A stretch of DNA of 47,393 nucleotides. Origin: DATGFB01 sp032160545 (lineage in GTDB: Bacteria; Actinomycetota; Actinomycetes; Mycobacteriales; Jatrophihabitantaceae). A program made the position numbers and the translations under genes. Shown one piece after another: positions 1-7,265 of this stretch (position 1 is the first letter of the stretch; each line of letters starts with the position of its first letter). The DNA is taken from assembly GCA_032160545.1 (NCBI GenBank), contig JAVHVN010000180.1, positions 1-47,393 of the forward strand. The letters run 5' to 3'. Under the pieces are notes generated by a model. That model made no database searches and was not told the origin of the DNA. It was given only the letters and a program-made list of their open reading frames with translations.

Positions 1-2
1 TC

Positions 3-1187
3 CACCCGTCGACCCTGTACCCGGGTGGCGTCGGCACGGTCGCCACCATCCAGCTGTTCACCGACTACCTCACGCGTCTCATGCGCTACGTCGAGTTCAT
101 GAAGCGCGTCGTGCCGAAGCACGACGACCTGTTCGACTTCTTCTACGAGGCGCTGCCGGGCTACGAGCAGGTCGGCCTGCGCCGCACGCTACTGGGCTGC
201 TGGGGATCGTTCCAGGACCCGGAGTACTGCAACTTCGAGTACAAGGACATGACCGAGTGGGGCCGCAAGATGTTTGTCACGCCGGGGGTGGTGGTCGACG
301 GCAAGCTGGTCACCACCGACCTCGTGGACATCAACCTCGGCATCCGGATCCTGCTGGGCAGCTCCTACTACGAAGACTGGGAGGGGCAGGAGACCTTCGT
401 GACGCACGACCCGCTCGGCAACCCCGTCGACCGGCGCCACCCGTGGAACCAGCACACCAATCCCCGGCCGCAGAAGCGCGACCTCGACGACAAATACAGC
501 TGGGTCATGTCGCCACGCTGGTTCGACGGCAAGGACGCCCTGGCGCTCGACACCGGCGGCGGCCCGCTGGCCCGGCTCTGGTCGACCGCGCTCGCCGGCC
601 TCGTCGACATCGGCTACCTCAAGTCGACCGGCACCAGCGTGCAGATCAACCTGCCGAAGACCGCGCTCAAGGGCCCGGTCAGCTTCGAGTGGAAGATCCC
701 GGTGCACGGCAGCAACACGATCGAGCGCAACCGGGCACGGACCTACTTCCAGGCGTACGCCGCAGCGGCCGCGCTGCACTTCGCCGAGAAGGCCCTGGTC
801 GAGATCCGCGCGGGCCGCACCAAGACCTGGGAGAAGTTCGACGTACCCGAGTCGGCCATCGGCTGCGGCTTCACCGAGGCCGTGCGCGGCGTGCTCAGCC
901 ACCACCTCGTGATCCGCGACGGCAAGATCGCCAACTACCACCCGTACCCGCCGACACCGTGGAACGCGAGCCCCCGCGACTCGTACGGCACGCCCGGTCC
1001 CTACGAGGACGCCGTCCAGGGGCAGCCGATCTTCGAGGAGAACGACCGCGAGCACTTCAAGGGCATCGACATCATGCGCACCGTGCGCAGCTTCGATCCC
1101 TGCCTGCCGTGCGGCGTGCACATGTATCTCGGCGAGGGAAAGACCCTGCAGACGTCGCACTCGCCGACACACATCACCGGCGGGTAG
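3..1187 (+). CDS. hhyL: [NiFe] hydrogenase large subunit, C-terminal part (5' truncated by window edge)
   Basis: The frame is open from base 3, so the start and the N-terminal Ni-binding RxCGxC motif lie upstream of the window. The visible part begins with an HP-x4-PGGV segment typical of large subunits. It ends with DPCLPCGVH (codons 1095-1121), the C-terminal motif whose two cysteines bind the NiFe centre. A 21-residue tail follows that His and is expected to be removed by the maturation protease encoded at 5448. Large subunits of this kind oxidise H2 together with a small FeS subunit, which should lie just upstream. The motif and the accessory genes fit the actinobacterial high-affinity class (group 1h, formerly group 5). 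That subclass call is by resemblance; the hydrogenase family call is firm. Confidence 0.93.
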   Translation, partial: HPSTLYPGGVGTVATIQLFTDYLTRLMRYVEFMKRVVPKHDDLFDFFYEALPGYEQVGLRRTLLGCWGSFQDPEYCNFEYKDMTEWGRKMFVTPGVVVDGKLVTTDLVDINLGIRILLGSSYYEDWEGQETFVTHDPLGNPVDRRHPWNQHTNPRPQKRDLDDKYSWVMSPRWFDGKDALALDTGGGPLARLWSTALAGLVDIGYLKSTGTSVQINLPKTALKGPVSFEWKIPVHGSNTIERNRARTYFQAYAAAAALHFAEKALVEIRAGRTKTWEKFDVPESAIGCGFTEAVRGVLSHHLVIRDGKIANYHPYPPTPWNASPRDSYGTPGPYEDAVQGQPIFEENDREHFKGIDIMRTVRSFDPCLPCGVHMYLGEGKTLQTSHSPTHITGG

Positions 1188-1204
1188 GCGCCGCCGTGGG
1201 CGCC

Positions 1205-2119
1205 ATGGGTCAGCACCCGGACCTGCGTGCGACGGGCGAGCGCATCGAGCTCCTGCTCGACGCGACAGCGGCTGCGGGCGGAACCGCCCGCTCGCGCGCG
1301 GAGGAGCTGGTGGGATGCGTCTCGGACCTCTACGGCGCGGGCCTGCGCCGCACGCTCGAGATCCTGCACGAGATCGGGCGCCTCGATGACGACGCACTGG
1401 CCGCGCTCGCCGCGGACGATCTGGTGGCCAGCCTGCTGCTCGTGCACGACCTGCACCCGTACGACGTCGAGACCCGGGTGCGCAACGCGCTCGACTCGGT
1501 GCGGCCCTATCTCGGATCGCACGGCGGCGACGTCGAGCTGGTCGGCATCGACGACGACGGAGTGGTGCGGCTGCGGTTGCTCGGCAGCTGCGACGGCTGC
1601 CCGTCCTCGTCGGTGACGCTTCAGCTCGCCGTCGAGGGCGCGGTCGAGGCCGCCGCACCGGAGACCGCGCGCATCGAGGTCGAGTCGCCGGCGGTTGCCG
1701 GGCCGACCGGCGCGGTGATCTCGATCGACTCGCTGCGCTCGCGGCTGGAGCCGACGCCCGGCACCGCGCCCGGGACGTGGGTGCCACTGCCCGAACTCGA
1801 CGACCTCGCACCGGGGGAGGTGGCCGGGTTCGACGTCGCGGGCCTCGCCGTCTGCGTCTGCCGGGTCGGCAGCGCGCTGTTCTGCTTCCGCGACCGGTGC
1901 CCGCACTGCGACGGCACCCTCGCGGGCGGGGTCGTGGAGCGCCGGCCCGGCGACCCGGTCGGGGCGGGCGTCCTGCGCTGCGCCCGGTGCCGGTCGCACT
2001 ACGACGTGCAGCGGGCCGGTGCCGGTCTCGACGACCCGTCGGAGCACCTCGAGCCGCTGCCAGTGCTCGTCCGCGACGGTGCGCACTCGGTGGCCGTCCC
2101 TGCCGGGGCGACGTCGTGA
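1205..2119 (+). CDS. Nfu-type FeS scaffold fused to Rieske ferredoxin domain
   Basis: 304 residues from ATG 1205; GTG 1196 is an alternative start. Residues about 88-160 form a NifU C-terminal (Nfu) domain with the cluster-binding CxxC at C129/C132. Residues about 190-295 form a Rieske domain with CxH (C232, H234) and CxxH (C262, H265). The N-terminal 85 residues are helical and not assigned. The gene lies 17 nt after the large subunit, and its TGA overlaps the next gene's GTG, so it belongs to the hydrogenase operon. Inference: it delivers an FeS cluster to the hydrogenase or carries electrons away from it. Separate Nfu and Rieske proteins are common; this fusion is typical only of such hydrogenase clusters as far as I know. 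Confidence 0.85.
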   Translation: MGQHPDLRATGERIELLLDATAAAGGTARSRAEELVGCVSDLYGAGLRRTLEILHEIGRLDDDALAALAADDLVASLLLVHDLHPYDVETRVRNALDSVRPYLGSHGGDVELVGIDDDGVVRLRLLGSCDGCPSSSVTLQLAVEGAVEAAAPETARIEVESPAVAGPTGAVISIDSLRSRLEPTPGTAPGTWVPLPELDDLAPGEVAGFDVAGLAVCVCRVGSALFCFRDRCPHCDGTLAGGVVERRPGDPVGAGVLRCARCRSHYDVQRAGAGLDDPSEHLEPLPVLVRDGAHSVAVPAGATS

Positions 2120-2757
2120 CCAACTACCCCCTGCCGGCGCTGCGCCGCATCGCGGCCCGGCCGCCACCGCCGCCGGCCGGCGAGCGGTGCGAGATGTGCG
2201 ACGTCGGGATCGGCGAGGACCACCAGCACGTCGTCGACCTCACCACCCGGTCGCTGATGTGCACCTGCCGGCCGTGCTACCTGCTGTTCACCGCCGAGAG
2301 CGCGCACCTGCGCTACCGGGCGGTGCCGGACCGCTGGCTGTCCTTCCCCGACCTCCGGGTCGGGCCGGGGCAGTGGGACGAGCTGCAGATCCCGGTCGGC
2401 CTCGCGTTCTTCTTCGTCAACTCGGCGCTGGGCCGCACGGTCGCGTTCTATCCCGGTCCCGCCGGCGCGACGGAGTCCGAGCTTCCGCTGGACTCGTGGT
2501 CGACGCTGCTCGCCGGCGATCCCCGGCTGTCGCAGCTGCGGCCTGACGTCGAGGCGCTGCTGGTGCGAACGGCCGAAGGCCGCGGTGTCGTCCGCTGTCA
2601 CCTGGTGCCGATCGACGCCTGCTACGAGCTCGTCGGTCGCCTGCGCAGCGTCTGGCGCGGCTTCGACGGCGGCCAGGACGCGCGCGAGCTGATCGACGCC
2701 TTCTTCGAACGCGCCGCGGCACGCAGCCGCGCGGCATCGACCGAGGTGCCGGCATGA
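2116..2757 (+). CDS. Hydrogenase-cluster protein of unknown function (DUF5947-like)
   Basis: 213 residues from GTG 2116, which overlaps the preceding stop by 4 nt. Near the N-terminus there is a Cys/His-rich segment: CEMC, then HQH about 11 residues on, then CTCRPC. This looks like a zinc or FeS/metal-binding knuckle. The rest is a mixed alpha/beta protein with no recognised catalytic motif. I associate the sequence with DUF5947, a family that travels with group 1h hydrogenase operons; the name is recalled, not searched. No transmembrane segment is evident. Function unknown; a role in assembly or electron transfer is inferred from position only. Confidence 0.75.
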   Translation: MTNYPLPALRRIAARPPPPPAGERCEMCDVGIGEDHQHVVDLTTRSLMCTCRPCYLLFTAESAHLRYRAVPDRWLSFPDLRVGPGQWDELQIPVGLAFFFVNSALGRTVAFYPGPAGATESELPLDSWSTLLAGDPRLSQLRPDVEALLVRTAEGRGVVRCHLVPIDACYELVGRLRSVWRGFDGGQDARELIDAFFERAAARSRAASTEVPA

Positions 2758-3395
2758 CGCGGCTCTCCTTCGCCGTCGCGGACCTGTTCGCCGAGCCGTA
2801 CGCCGTGGCACCGCAGCTGACGGCGCGGCTGCGGATCGAGGAGGCGACCGGCGAACCGGTCCACGCGATCGCCCTGCGCGTGCAGGTGCGCATCGAGCCG
2901 CAGCGGCGCAGGTACACGGAGCGGGAGGAGCAGGGGCTGCTGGACCTGTTCGGGCCCCGTGAGCGTTGGTACGACACGCTCAAGCCGTTCCTCTGGATGC
3001 AGGCCGGCACGATGGTGCAGGGCTTCACGTCGCTGACCGAGGTCGAGCTCGCCCTGCCCTGCACGTACGACTTCGACGTGACGGCCTCGAAGTACCTTCA
3101 CGCGCTGCACGACGGCGCCGTGAGCGTGATCCTGCTCTTCTCCGGCACCGTCTTCACCCGCGGTGAGCACGGCTTCGGCGTCGAGCAGGTGCCGTGGGAC
3201 CTCGAGGCGCGCTACGAGCTGCCGGTGTCGGTGTGGCGCGAGCTGATGGCGTTCTACTTCCCGAACACCGGCTGGCTGCGGCTCGACCGCGACGTCATCG
3301 CCGAGCTGGCACGGTACAAAGCGCAACACGGCCACACCACCTGGGACGAGACGGTGCGCGCGCTGCTGCCCGACGGCGACCGGAGCCGGTCATGA
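2754..3395 (+). CDS. Hydrogenase-cluster protein of unknown function (DUF6084-like)
   Basis: 213 residues; ATG 2754 overlaps the preceding TGA (ATGA). The sequence is beta-rich, with no Cys cluster, no signal peptide and no membrane segment. Aromatic-rich strands such as RWYDTLKPFLWMQAG and the GWLRLDRDVI segment near the C-terminus are distinctive. I associate it with DUF6084, an actinobacterial family found beside group 1h hydrogenase genes (recalled, not searched). The 4-nt overlaps on both sides indicate translational coupling, so near-equal amounts of the neighbouring unknown proteins are likely; they may form one complex. No enzymatic function can be proposed. Confidence 0.72.
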   Translation: MTRLSFAVADLFAEPYAVAPQLTARLRIEEATGEPVHAIALRVQVRIEPQRRRYTEREEQGLLDLFGPRERWYDTLKPFLWMQAGTMVQGFTSLTEVELALPCTYDFDVTASKYLHALHDGAVSVILLFSGTVFTRGEHGFGVEQVPWDLEARYELPVSVWRELMAFYFPNTGWLRLDRDVIAELARYKAQHGHTTWDETVRALLPDGDRSRS

Positions 3396-4768
3396 GCGCC
3401 ACGAGCCTGGAGCACGCGCGCGCCGTCGCCGACGCGGTTCTCTACGAGGGCTACCTGCTCTACCCGTACCGCGCGAACTCGGGCAAGAACCAGTCGCGCT
3501 GGCAGTTCGGGGTGCTCGGCCCCCCGGGCGCCGACCACGCCGGCGTCGGGGAGGACTCCGTACTGCGCTCGCAGCTGCTCGTCCGCGGCGGGGCTCCCCG
3601 CGACGCCGGGCGCATCGCGGTGCACCTGCGCTTCCTGCACCTGCAGACCCGCACGGCGCAGAGCGCGGACGGCATGGGCGGTTTCCGCGACGTGGCCGAG
3701 CTGGGGATCGGCGACCGGCGTTGGCTGAGCTGGGACGAGGCGGTCGAATCCGAACTGAGCTTCGGCCCCTGGTCGCTCGCCGAGGTCGCTGCGGGGCGCA
3801 CCGAGCCGGTGCTGGTCCTCGCCGCCGAGGAGACCGAGGAGCTCACCGACGAGGCCGGGCACCCCGCCGGCCGGCTGGTGCGACGCCGCCGGCCGCTGCA
3901 CGCGCAGCTCGAGATCCGCGCCGAACGCGTCACCGGCGTCCCCACCGTCGTGTACCGGGTGAGCGTCTCGGTCGAGAACACCGCGGCCGGCGCGTCGGAC
4001 GACCGCGGGTCGGCGATCGCGGCGTCGTTCATCGGCGCGCACCTGCTGCTGACTGCGGACGATGCCGAGTTCGTCTCGATGACCGATCCGCCGCCGGGGT
4101 TCGCCGCGGCAGCGGCCGCCTCGAGGCAACACCGGTGCTGGCCGGTGCTGGCCGGGCCCGAGGGCGACCGGTCGGTGCTGCTCGTCTCGCCGATCATCCT
4201 GTACGACCACCCGGAACTCGCGCCGCAGAGCGCGGGCGCCCTGTTCGACTCCACCGAGATCGACGAGATCCTGACCCTGCGGGTCATGACGCTCACCGAC
4301 GAGGAGAAGGCTGCCGCGCGGGCGACCGATCCGCTGGCGGCGGCGATCATCGACCGGTGCGACGCGATGTCGCCCGAGGCGATGCAGGAGCTGCACGGCG
4401 TGCTGCGGGACCCGCATGCGCTCGCGGACGTCGACCTCGCGCCCGGCTCGTCACTGTGGGACGCGCCGGAGCTGCCGTGGTGGGACCCGGCCGTCGATGC
4501 GTCGGTCTCGCCGGACAGCGACGCGGTGCTGATCGACGGGGTGCCGGTCGCCGCGGGCAGCATGGTGCGAGTGCGGCCGAGGCGGCGGGCCGACGCGCAG
4601 GACATCTTCTTCACCGACCAGGTCGCCCGGGTCTGCGCCGTGCACTCCGACGTCGACGGCGAGACGCACGTCGCGGTCGTCCTCGCCGACGACCCGGCCG
4701 CCGACCTGCACGACTGGTACGGGCGCTACCTGTACTTCGCCCCCGAGGAACTCGAACCCATCACGTGA
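3392..4768 (+). CDS. Conserved-type hypothetical protein of the hydrogenase operon
   Basis: 458 residues from ATG 3392, again overlapping the upstream stop by 4 nt. The N-terminal motif YEGYLLYPYRANSGKNQSRW is striking and probably marks the family. The middle has a beta-sheet core with an ENTA-type loop. The C-terminal 75 residues include VRVRPRRRADAQDIFFTDQ, a basic patch, followed by an acidic 'DDPAADLHDWYGRYLYF' end. No cofactor-binding Cys cluster, signal peptide or membrane helix is visible. Function unknown. Position in an unbroken set of overlapping genes after the large subunit is the only clue, and suggests a dedicated accessory factor. Confidence 0.75.
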   Translation: MSATSLEHARAVADAVLYEGYLLYPYRANSGKNQSRWQFGVLGPPGADHAGVGEDSVLRSQLLVRGGAPRDAGRIAVHLRFLHLQTRTAQSADGMGGFRDVAELGIGDRRWLSWDEAVESELSFGPWSLAEVAAGRTEPVLVLAAEETEELTDEAGHPAGRLVRRRRPLHAQLEIRAERVTGVPTVVYRVSVSVENTAAGASDDRGSAIAASFIGAHLLLTADDAEFVSMTDPPPGFAAAAAASRQHRCWPVLAGPEGDRSVLLVSPIILYDHPELAPQSAGALFDSTEIDEILTLRVMTLTDEEKAAARATDPLAAAIIDRCDAMSPEAMQELHGVLRDPHALADVDLAPGSSLWDAPELPWWDPAVDASVSPDSDAVLIDGVPVAAGSMVRVRPRRRADAQDIFFTDQVARVCAVHSDVDGETHVAVVLADDPAADLHDWYGRYLYFAPEELEPIT

Positions 4769-4783
4769 GCAAGGAGAGCTGAC

Positions 4784-4903
4784 ATGAAGACCGTAGGGAT
4801 CATCGCCACGAGCCTGGCTGGACTGGTCGTCCTGCTGGTGCTGATGCTGGTGCTGCGCTCGATTCCCGACATCAGGCGTTACGTGAAGATCCGCAGCATG
4901 TAG
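4784..4903 (+). CDS. 39-residue single-pass membrane peptide (DUF6893-like)
   Basis: A very short gene: ATG 4784 to TAG 4901-4903, with the purine-rich ribosome-binding site AAGGAGAG about 8 nt upstream. The peptide has a short N-terminus, one hydrophobic helix of about 20 residues (roughly 5-24), then a basic tail containing RSIPDIRRYVKIRSM. I recognise the pattern as the DUF6893 family of small proteins that accompany actinobacterial hydrogenase genes (recalled). Inference: it could anchor a soluble hydrogenase partner to the membrane through the basic, tyrosine-containing tail. It lies 15 nt after the previous gene and 20 nt before the next, so it is almost certainly co-transcribed. Confidence 0.78.
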   Translation: MKTVGIIATSLAGLVVLLVLMLVLRSIPDIRRYVKIRSM

Positions 4904-4923
4904 GCGAACGGCAAGGAGGAGTC

Positions 4924-5121
4924 ATGACCGACACCCCTGGCGAGCAGCTCGATCCGGAGCCGCAGTCCGAACGCGGCGCCCCTGGGTCGCGCGACACCGG
5001 ATCCGACGAGGCGAGCGGCGGCCCGGTCGACCGCTCGGCCGGTACGGCCGACGCCGAGTCGGACACGTCCGTGGACCCGCAGGAGTCCGACGACGAGGCG
5101 CCCAACCTGCAGACGCCCTGA
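4924..5121 (+). CDS. Small acidic, probably disordered protein
   Basis: 65 residues from ATG 4924, preceded by AAGGAGGAG (about 4 nt spacing), a strong ribosome-binding site. The sequence is almost entirely D, E, S, G, P, T and A, with no hydrophobic core and no aromatic residue, so it should be intrinsically disordered and strongly negatively charged. It ends in NLQTP. No family recognised. It lies in the hydrogenase operon between the membrane peptide and another disordered protein, and the strong ribosome-binding site argues for real translation. A chaperone-like or charge-spacer role is speculation. Confidence 0.62.
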   Translation: MTDTPGEQLDPEPQSERGAPGSRDTGSDEASGGPVDRSAGTADAESDTSVDPQESDDEAPNLQTP

Positions 5122-5151
5122 CGGCAGAGCACGAGGAGAGGCGAGGCCACC

Positions 5152-5448
5152 ATGACCGAGCAGGGCAACGACGCCGCGGCGGTGCCTCCGTACGAAGGGC
5201 GCAAGACCGAGGCCGAGACGGAGACCGACACCGCGAAGGACGGGGTGCGCACGGCAGGCGCCACCGCACCGGTGAGCGATCCCGACCCCAAGGCCCCGGA
5301 CCGGGAGTCGACACCGCGCGGGGCGACCGCATCCCCGGCGGACGAGCAACCCGCCGAGCGGACGCCGCAGAACGAGCCGGACGAGGGCAGCACCGGCGGT
5401 CCCACGCACACGCCGGGCACCGGGCGAGCGGAGAACAAGCCACAGTGA
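5152..5448 (+). CDS. Acidic/Pro-rich disordered protein
   Basis: 98 residues from ATG 5152, with GAGGAGAGG upstream. Composition is E, D, T, P, G, A and K; the only aromatic is a Tyr in PPYEGRK near the N-terminus. Fully disordered by inspection. It resembles the preceding 65-residue protein in composition (PDEGSTGG-type stretches) but not clearly in alignment. Its TGA overlaps the ATG of the maturation protease gene (TGATG), so the two are translationally coupled. No function can be assigned; the link to the protease suggests involvement in large-subunit maturation. Confidence 0.6.
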   Translation: MTEQGNDAAAVPPYEGRKTEAETETDTAKDGVRTAGATAPVSDPDPKAPDRESTPRGATASPADEQPAERTPQNEPDEGSTGGPTHTPGTGRAENKPQ

Positions 5449-5945
5449 TGGCCGACGCTGCGCGGGTGCTGGTCGCCGGCATCGGCAACATCTTCCTCCG
5501 CGACGACGGGTTCGGCCCCGCCGTCGTGGCCGAGTTGCTGCGCGATCCGGAGCCGCCGCCCGAGGGCGTCCGGATCGTTGACTACGGCATCCGCGGGATG
5601 CACCTTGCGTACGACCTGCTCGACCCGATCGCCGCACTCGTGCTGGTCGACGCGGTTGCCGGCCGCACCCCGGGCACGGTCACCGTCCTCGAAGTGGGGC
5701 CCGAGGACGTCGGGCGGTCCGGCAGCCACGGGGCGCTGGACGCGCACGGCATGGAGCCGGTCGCCGTGCTCGCCGGTCTGGAGTCGCTCGGCGGCAGCCT
5801 GCCGCCGACCTATGTCGTCGGGTGCGTGCCCGCGGACGTGTCCGAGGGGATGGGCCTCACCGCGGCCGTGGCGGCCGCGGTGCCGCTCGCGGCCGAGCGC
5901 GCCCGCGGGCTGGCCGTGGAGCTCGCGATGGCCGGAGCGCGCTGA
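5448..5945 (+). CDS. Hydrogenase maturation endopeptidase (HupD/HoxM family)
   Basis: 165 residues from ATG 5448; GTG 5445 is an alternative. The N-terminus shows the family signature VAGIGNIFLRDDGFGP, whose acidic residue binds Ni in the immature large subunit. The usual second Asp follows in VLVDAV, and a His in HGMEPVAVL. These proteases remove the C-terminal tail of the large subunit after the DPCxxCxxH motif once nickel is in place. The target here is the protein encoded at 3-1187, whose 21-residue tail is intact. Length is normal for the family. Confidence 0.9.
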   Translation: MADAARVLVAGIGNIFLRDDGFGPAVVAELLRDPEPPPEGVRIVDYGIRGMHLAYDLLDPIAALVLVDAVAGRTPGTVTVLEVGPEDVGRSGSHGALDAHGMEPVAVLAGLESLGGSLPPTYVVGCVPADVSEGMGLTAAVAAAVPLAAERARGLAVELAMAGAR

Positions 5946-5946
5946 G

Positions 5947-6204
5947 ATGTGCCTCGGGATTCCGGGCCGGGTGGTCGAGCGGGTCGAGGGGTTCGGCGGC
6001 CAGCTCGTCGTCGCGGACGTCCTCGGCAGCGCGAAGCGGGTCAGCATCGGGATGCTCGACGATGCCGAACAGGCCGCGCTCGGTCCAGGGGACTGGGTGC
6101 TGATCCACATGGGCTTCGTCGTCCAGTGCGTCGACGCGGCCGGGGCCGAGAAGGCGATGACCGGCCTCGAGCTCATGGGGCAACCCAGGGAGAGCGCGCA
6201 GTGA
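5947..6204 (+). CDS. hypC: Hydrogenase maturation chaperone HypC/HupF
   Basis: 85 residues from ATG 5947, one nucleotide after the protease stop. It begins MCLGIPG, in which Cys2 is the residue that carries the Fe(CN)2CO unit with HypD in this family. The rest is the small beta-barrel with GDWVLIHMGFVVQCVD, the conserved HxGF segment. It delivers the iron unit to the large subunit. HypD, its partner, is not in the window. Confidence 0.92.
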   Translation: MCLGIPGRVVERVEGFGGQLVVADVLGSAKRVSIGMLDDAEQAALGPGDWVLIHMGFVVQCVDAAGAEKAMTGLELMGQPRESAQ

Positions 6205-6214
6205 GCGTGCGCCC

Positions 6215-6931
6215 ATGACCGGCGCCGTCACCTTCGCGCGCTACGCGTACCCGCCGAACCAACTCGGGTACTGCGGGCCCGACGGTTCCTCGGTCCTGCT
6301 CGACGCCGCGTCGCCCGAGGCGATCGCCGACCACGCCCGCCGCTTCGAGGGGGCGTGGCCGTACCTGGAGATCCTTGCCCGCGCGGCCGGTGTCGACGAC
6401 CCGCTCGACGAGCGCGTGGTGCGGGCGTACTGGGTGGGCAACGAGCTGCTCGACGAGGTCGATCCGGGCGCTCTGGTCACCGAGCTGCGCAGCCGCTTCG
6501 GGGAGCAGCCGTACGCCAGCTGGGTCCCGGGGCTCGCGCACCACAGCTACCACGTCTTCGCGGTCTATCCGTGGGTCGGCCTGGTGCGCCGGGGGACGGG
6601 CGGTGCCGCCGCGCTGTCGGTGCTGGAGAAATGCCGTATCCGCACCGGCGAGGTGCTGGCCGTCGACGGGGAGACCGTCACCGTCCGCTCGCGCCCGCTC
6701 GTGCACGTCGCGGGGCGACTCGGCCTCGGCGAGCCCCGCGACGAGTCGGCGGCGTGGGCCGCCGGCGGGCGCTGCCTGCCGGGCCGCCCTCCCGAAGCCG
6801 GCGAGCTCGTCGCGCTGCACTGGGACTGGGTGTGTGAGGTGCTCGGCGTCGAGCAGGCCGCCGAGCTGGAGCGGCGCAGCGCCGACCAGCTGGGGCGGAC
6901 GAACGCCGGCGCGGCGGAAGCGGCGGGATGA
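6215..6931 (+). CDS. Hydrogenase-cluster protein of unknown function (DUF6390-like)
   Basis: 238 residues from ATG 6215. It opens with FARYAYPPNQLGYCGPDGS, a very characteristic block. A central His-rich/aromatic stretch (GLAHHSYHVFAVYPWVGL) precedes a C-terminal half that reads like a small beta-domain (ALHWDWVCEVL near the end). No membrane helix or classic metal motif, though the HHSYH cluster could bind a metal. I associate it with DUF6390, which is found between hypC and hypA in actinobacterial hydrogenase operons (recalled). Location between two nickel/iron insertion factors suggests a maturation role; this is inference. Confidence 0.75.
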   Translation: MTGAVTFARYAYPPNQLGYCGPDGSSVLLDAASPEAIADHARRFEGAWPYLEILARAAGVDDPLDERVVRAYWVGNELLDEVDPGALVTELRSRFGEQPYASWVPGLAHHSYHVFAVYPWVGLVRRGTGGAAALSVLEKCRIRTGEVLAVDGETVTVRSRPLVHVAGRLGLGEPRDESAAWAAGGRCLPGRPPEAGELVALHWDWVCEVLGVEQAAELERRSADQLGRTNAGAAEAAG

Positions 6932-6932
6932 C

Positions 6933-7265
6933 ATGCACGAACTCGCCATCGCCGAGAGCGTCGTCGACCAGATCACCACCCGCACCGGGACCTCGCGGGT
7001 GCAGGGCGTGCGACTCGAGATCGGCCGGCTGTCGGGGGTCAGCGCCGACTCGCTGCGGTTCTGCTTCGAGCTGGCGACCGCGGGCACCGGCCTCGACGGC
7101 GCGCGACTGCAGATCGAGGAGCCGGACGGCCGGGGGGAGTGCGCCACCTGCGGCACGGTGTTCGACGTACCCGACCTGGTCCGGCTCTGCCCGTGCGGCA
7201 GCGCCGACGTGCGGATCCTCGCCGGTGAGGAACTGCGCATCCTGTCCGTGGAGGTGAGCCGGTAG
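6933..7265 (+). CDS. hypA: Nickel-insertion protein HypA
   Basis: 110 residues from ATG 6933, right after the previous TGA. The start MHELAIAE carries His2 and the following Glu, the nickel-binding site of the family. The zinc domain has CATC, then CPCGS 16 residues later. The second pair is C-x-C rather than the more familiar C-x2-C, a shortened knuckle. HypA passes Ni to the large subunit together with HypB, which follows immediately (stop 7263-7265, next ATG 7266). Confidence 0.92.
   Translation: MHELAIAESVVDQITTRTGTSRVQGVRLEIGRLSGVSADSLRFCFELATAGTGLDGARLQIEEPDGRGECATCGTVFDVPDLVRLCPCGSADVRILAGEELRILSVEVSR

Noticed and set aside
189..2123. Long minus-strand open frame (644 codons) across the hydrogenase and Nfu-Rieske genes
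   Set aside because: Arg/Pro/Ala-rich shadow of GC-rich genes; the plus-strand frames have recognisable motifs.
3254..4614. Long minus-strand frames opposite the 458-residue hydrogenase-operon protein
   Set aside because: Low-complexity antisense products; the plus-strand gene is coupled by start/stop overlaps to its neighbours.
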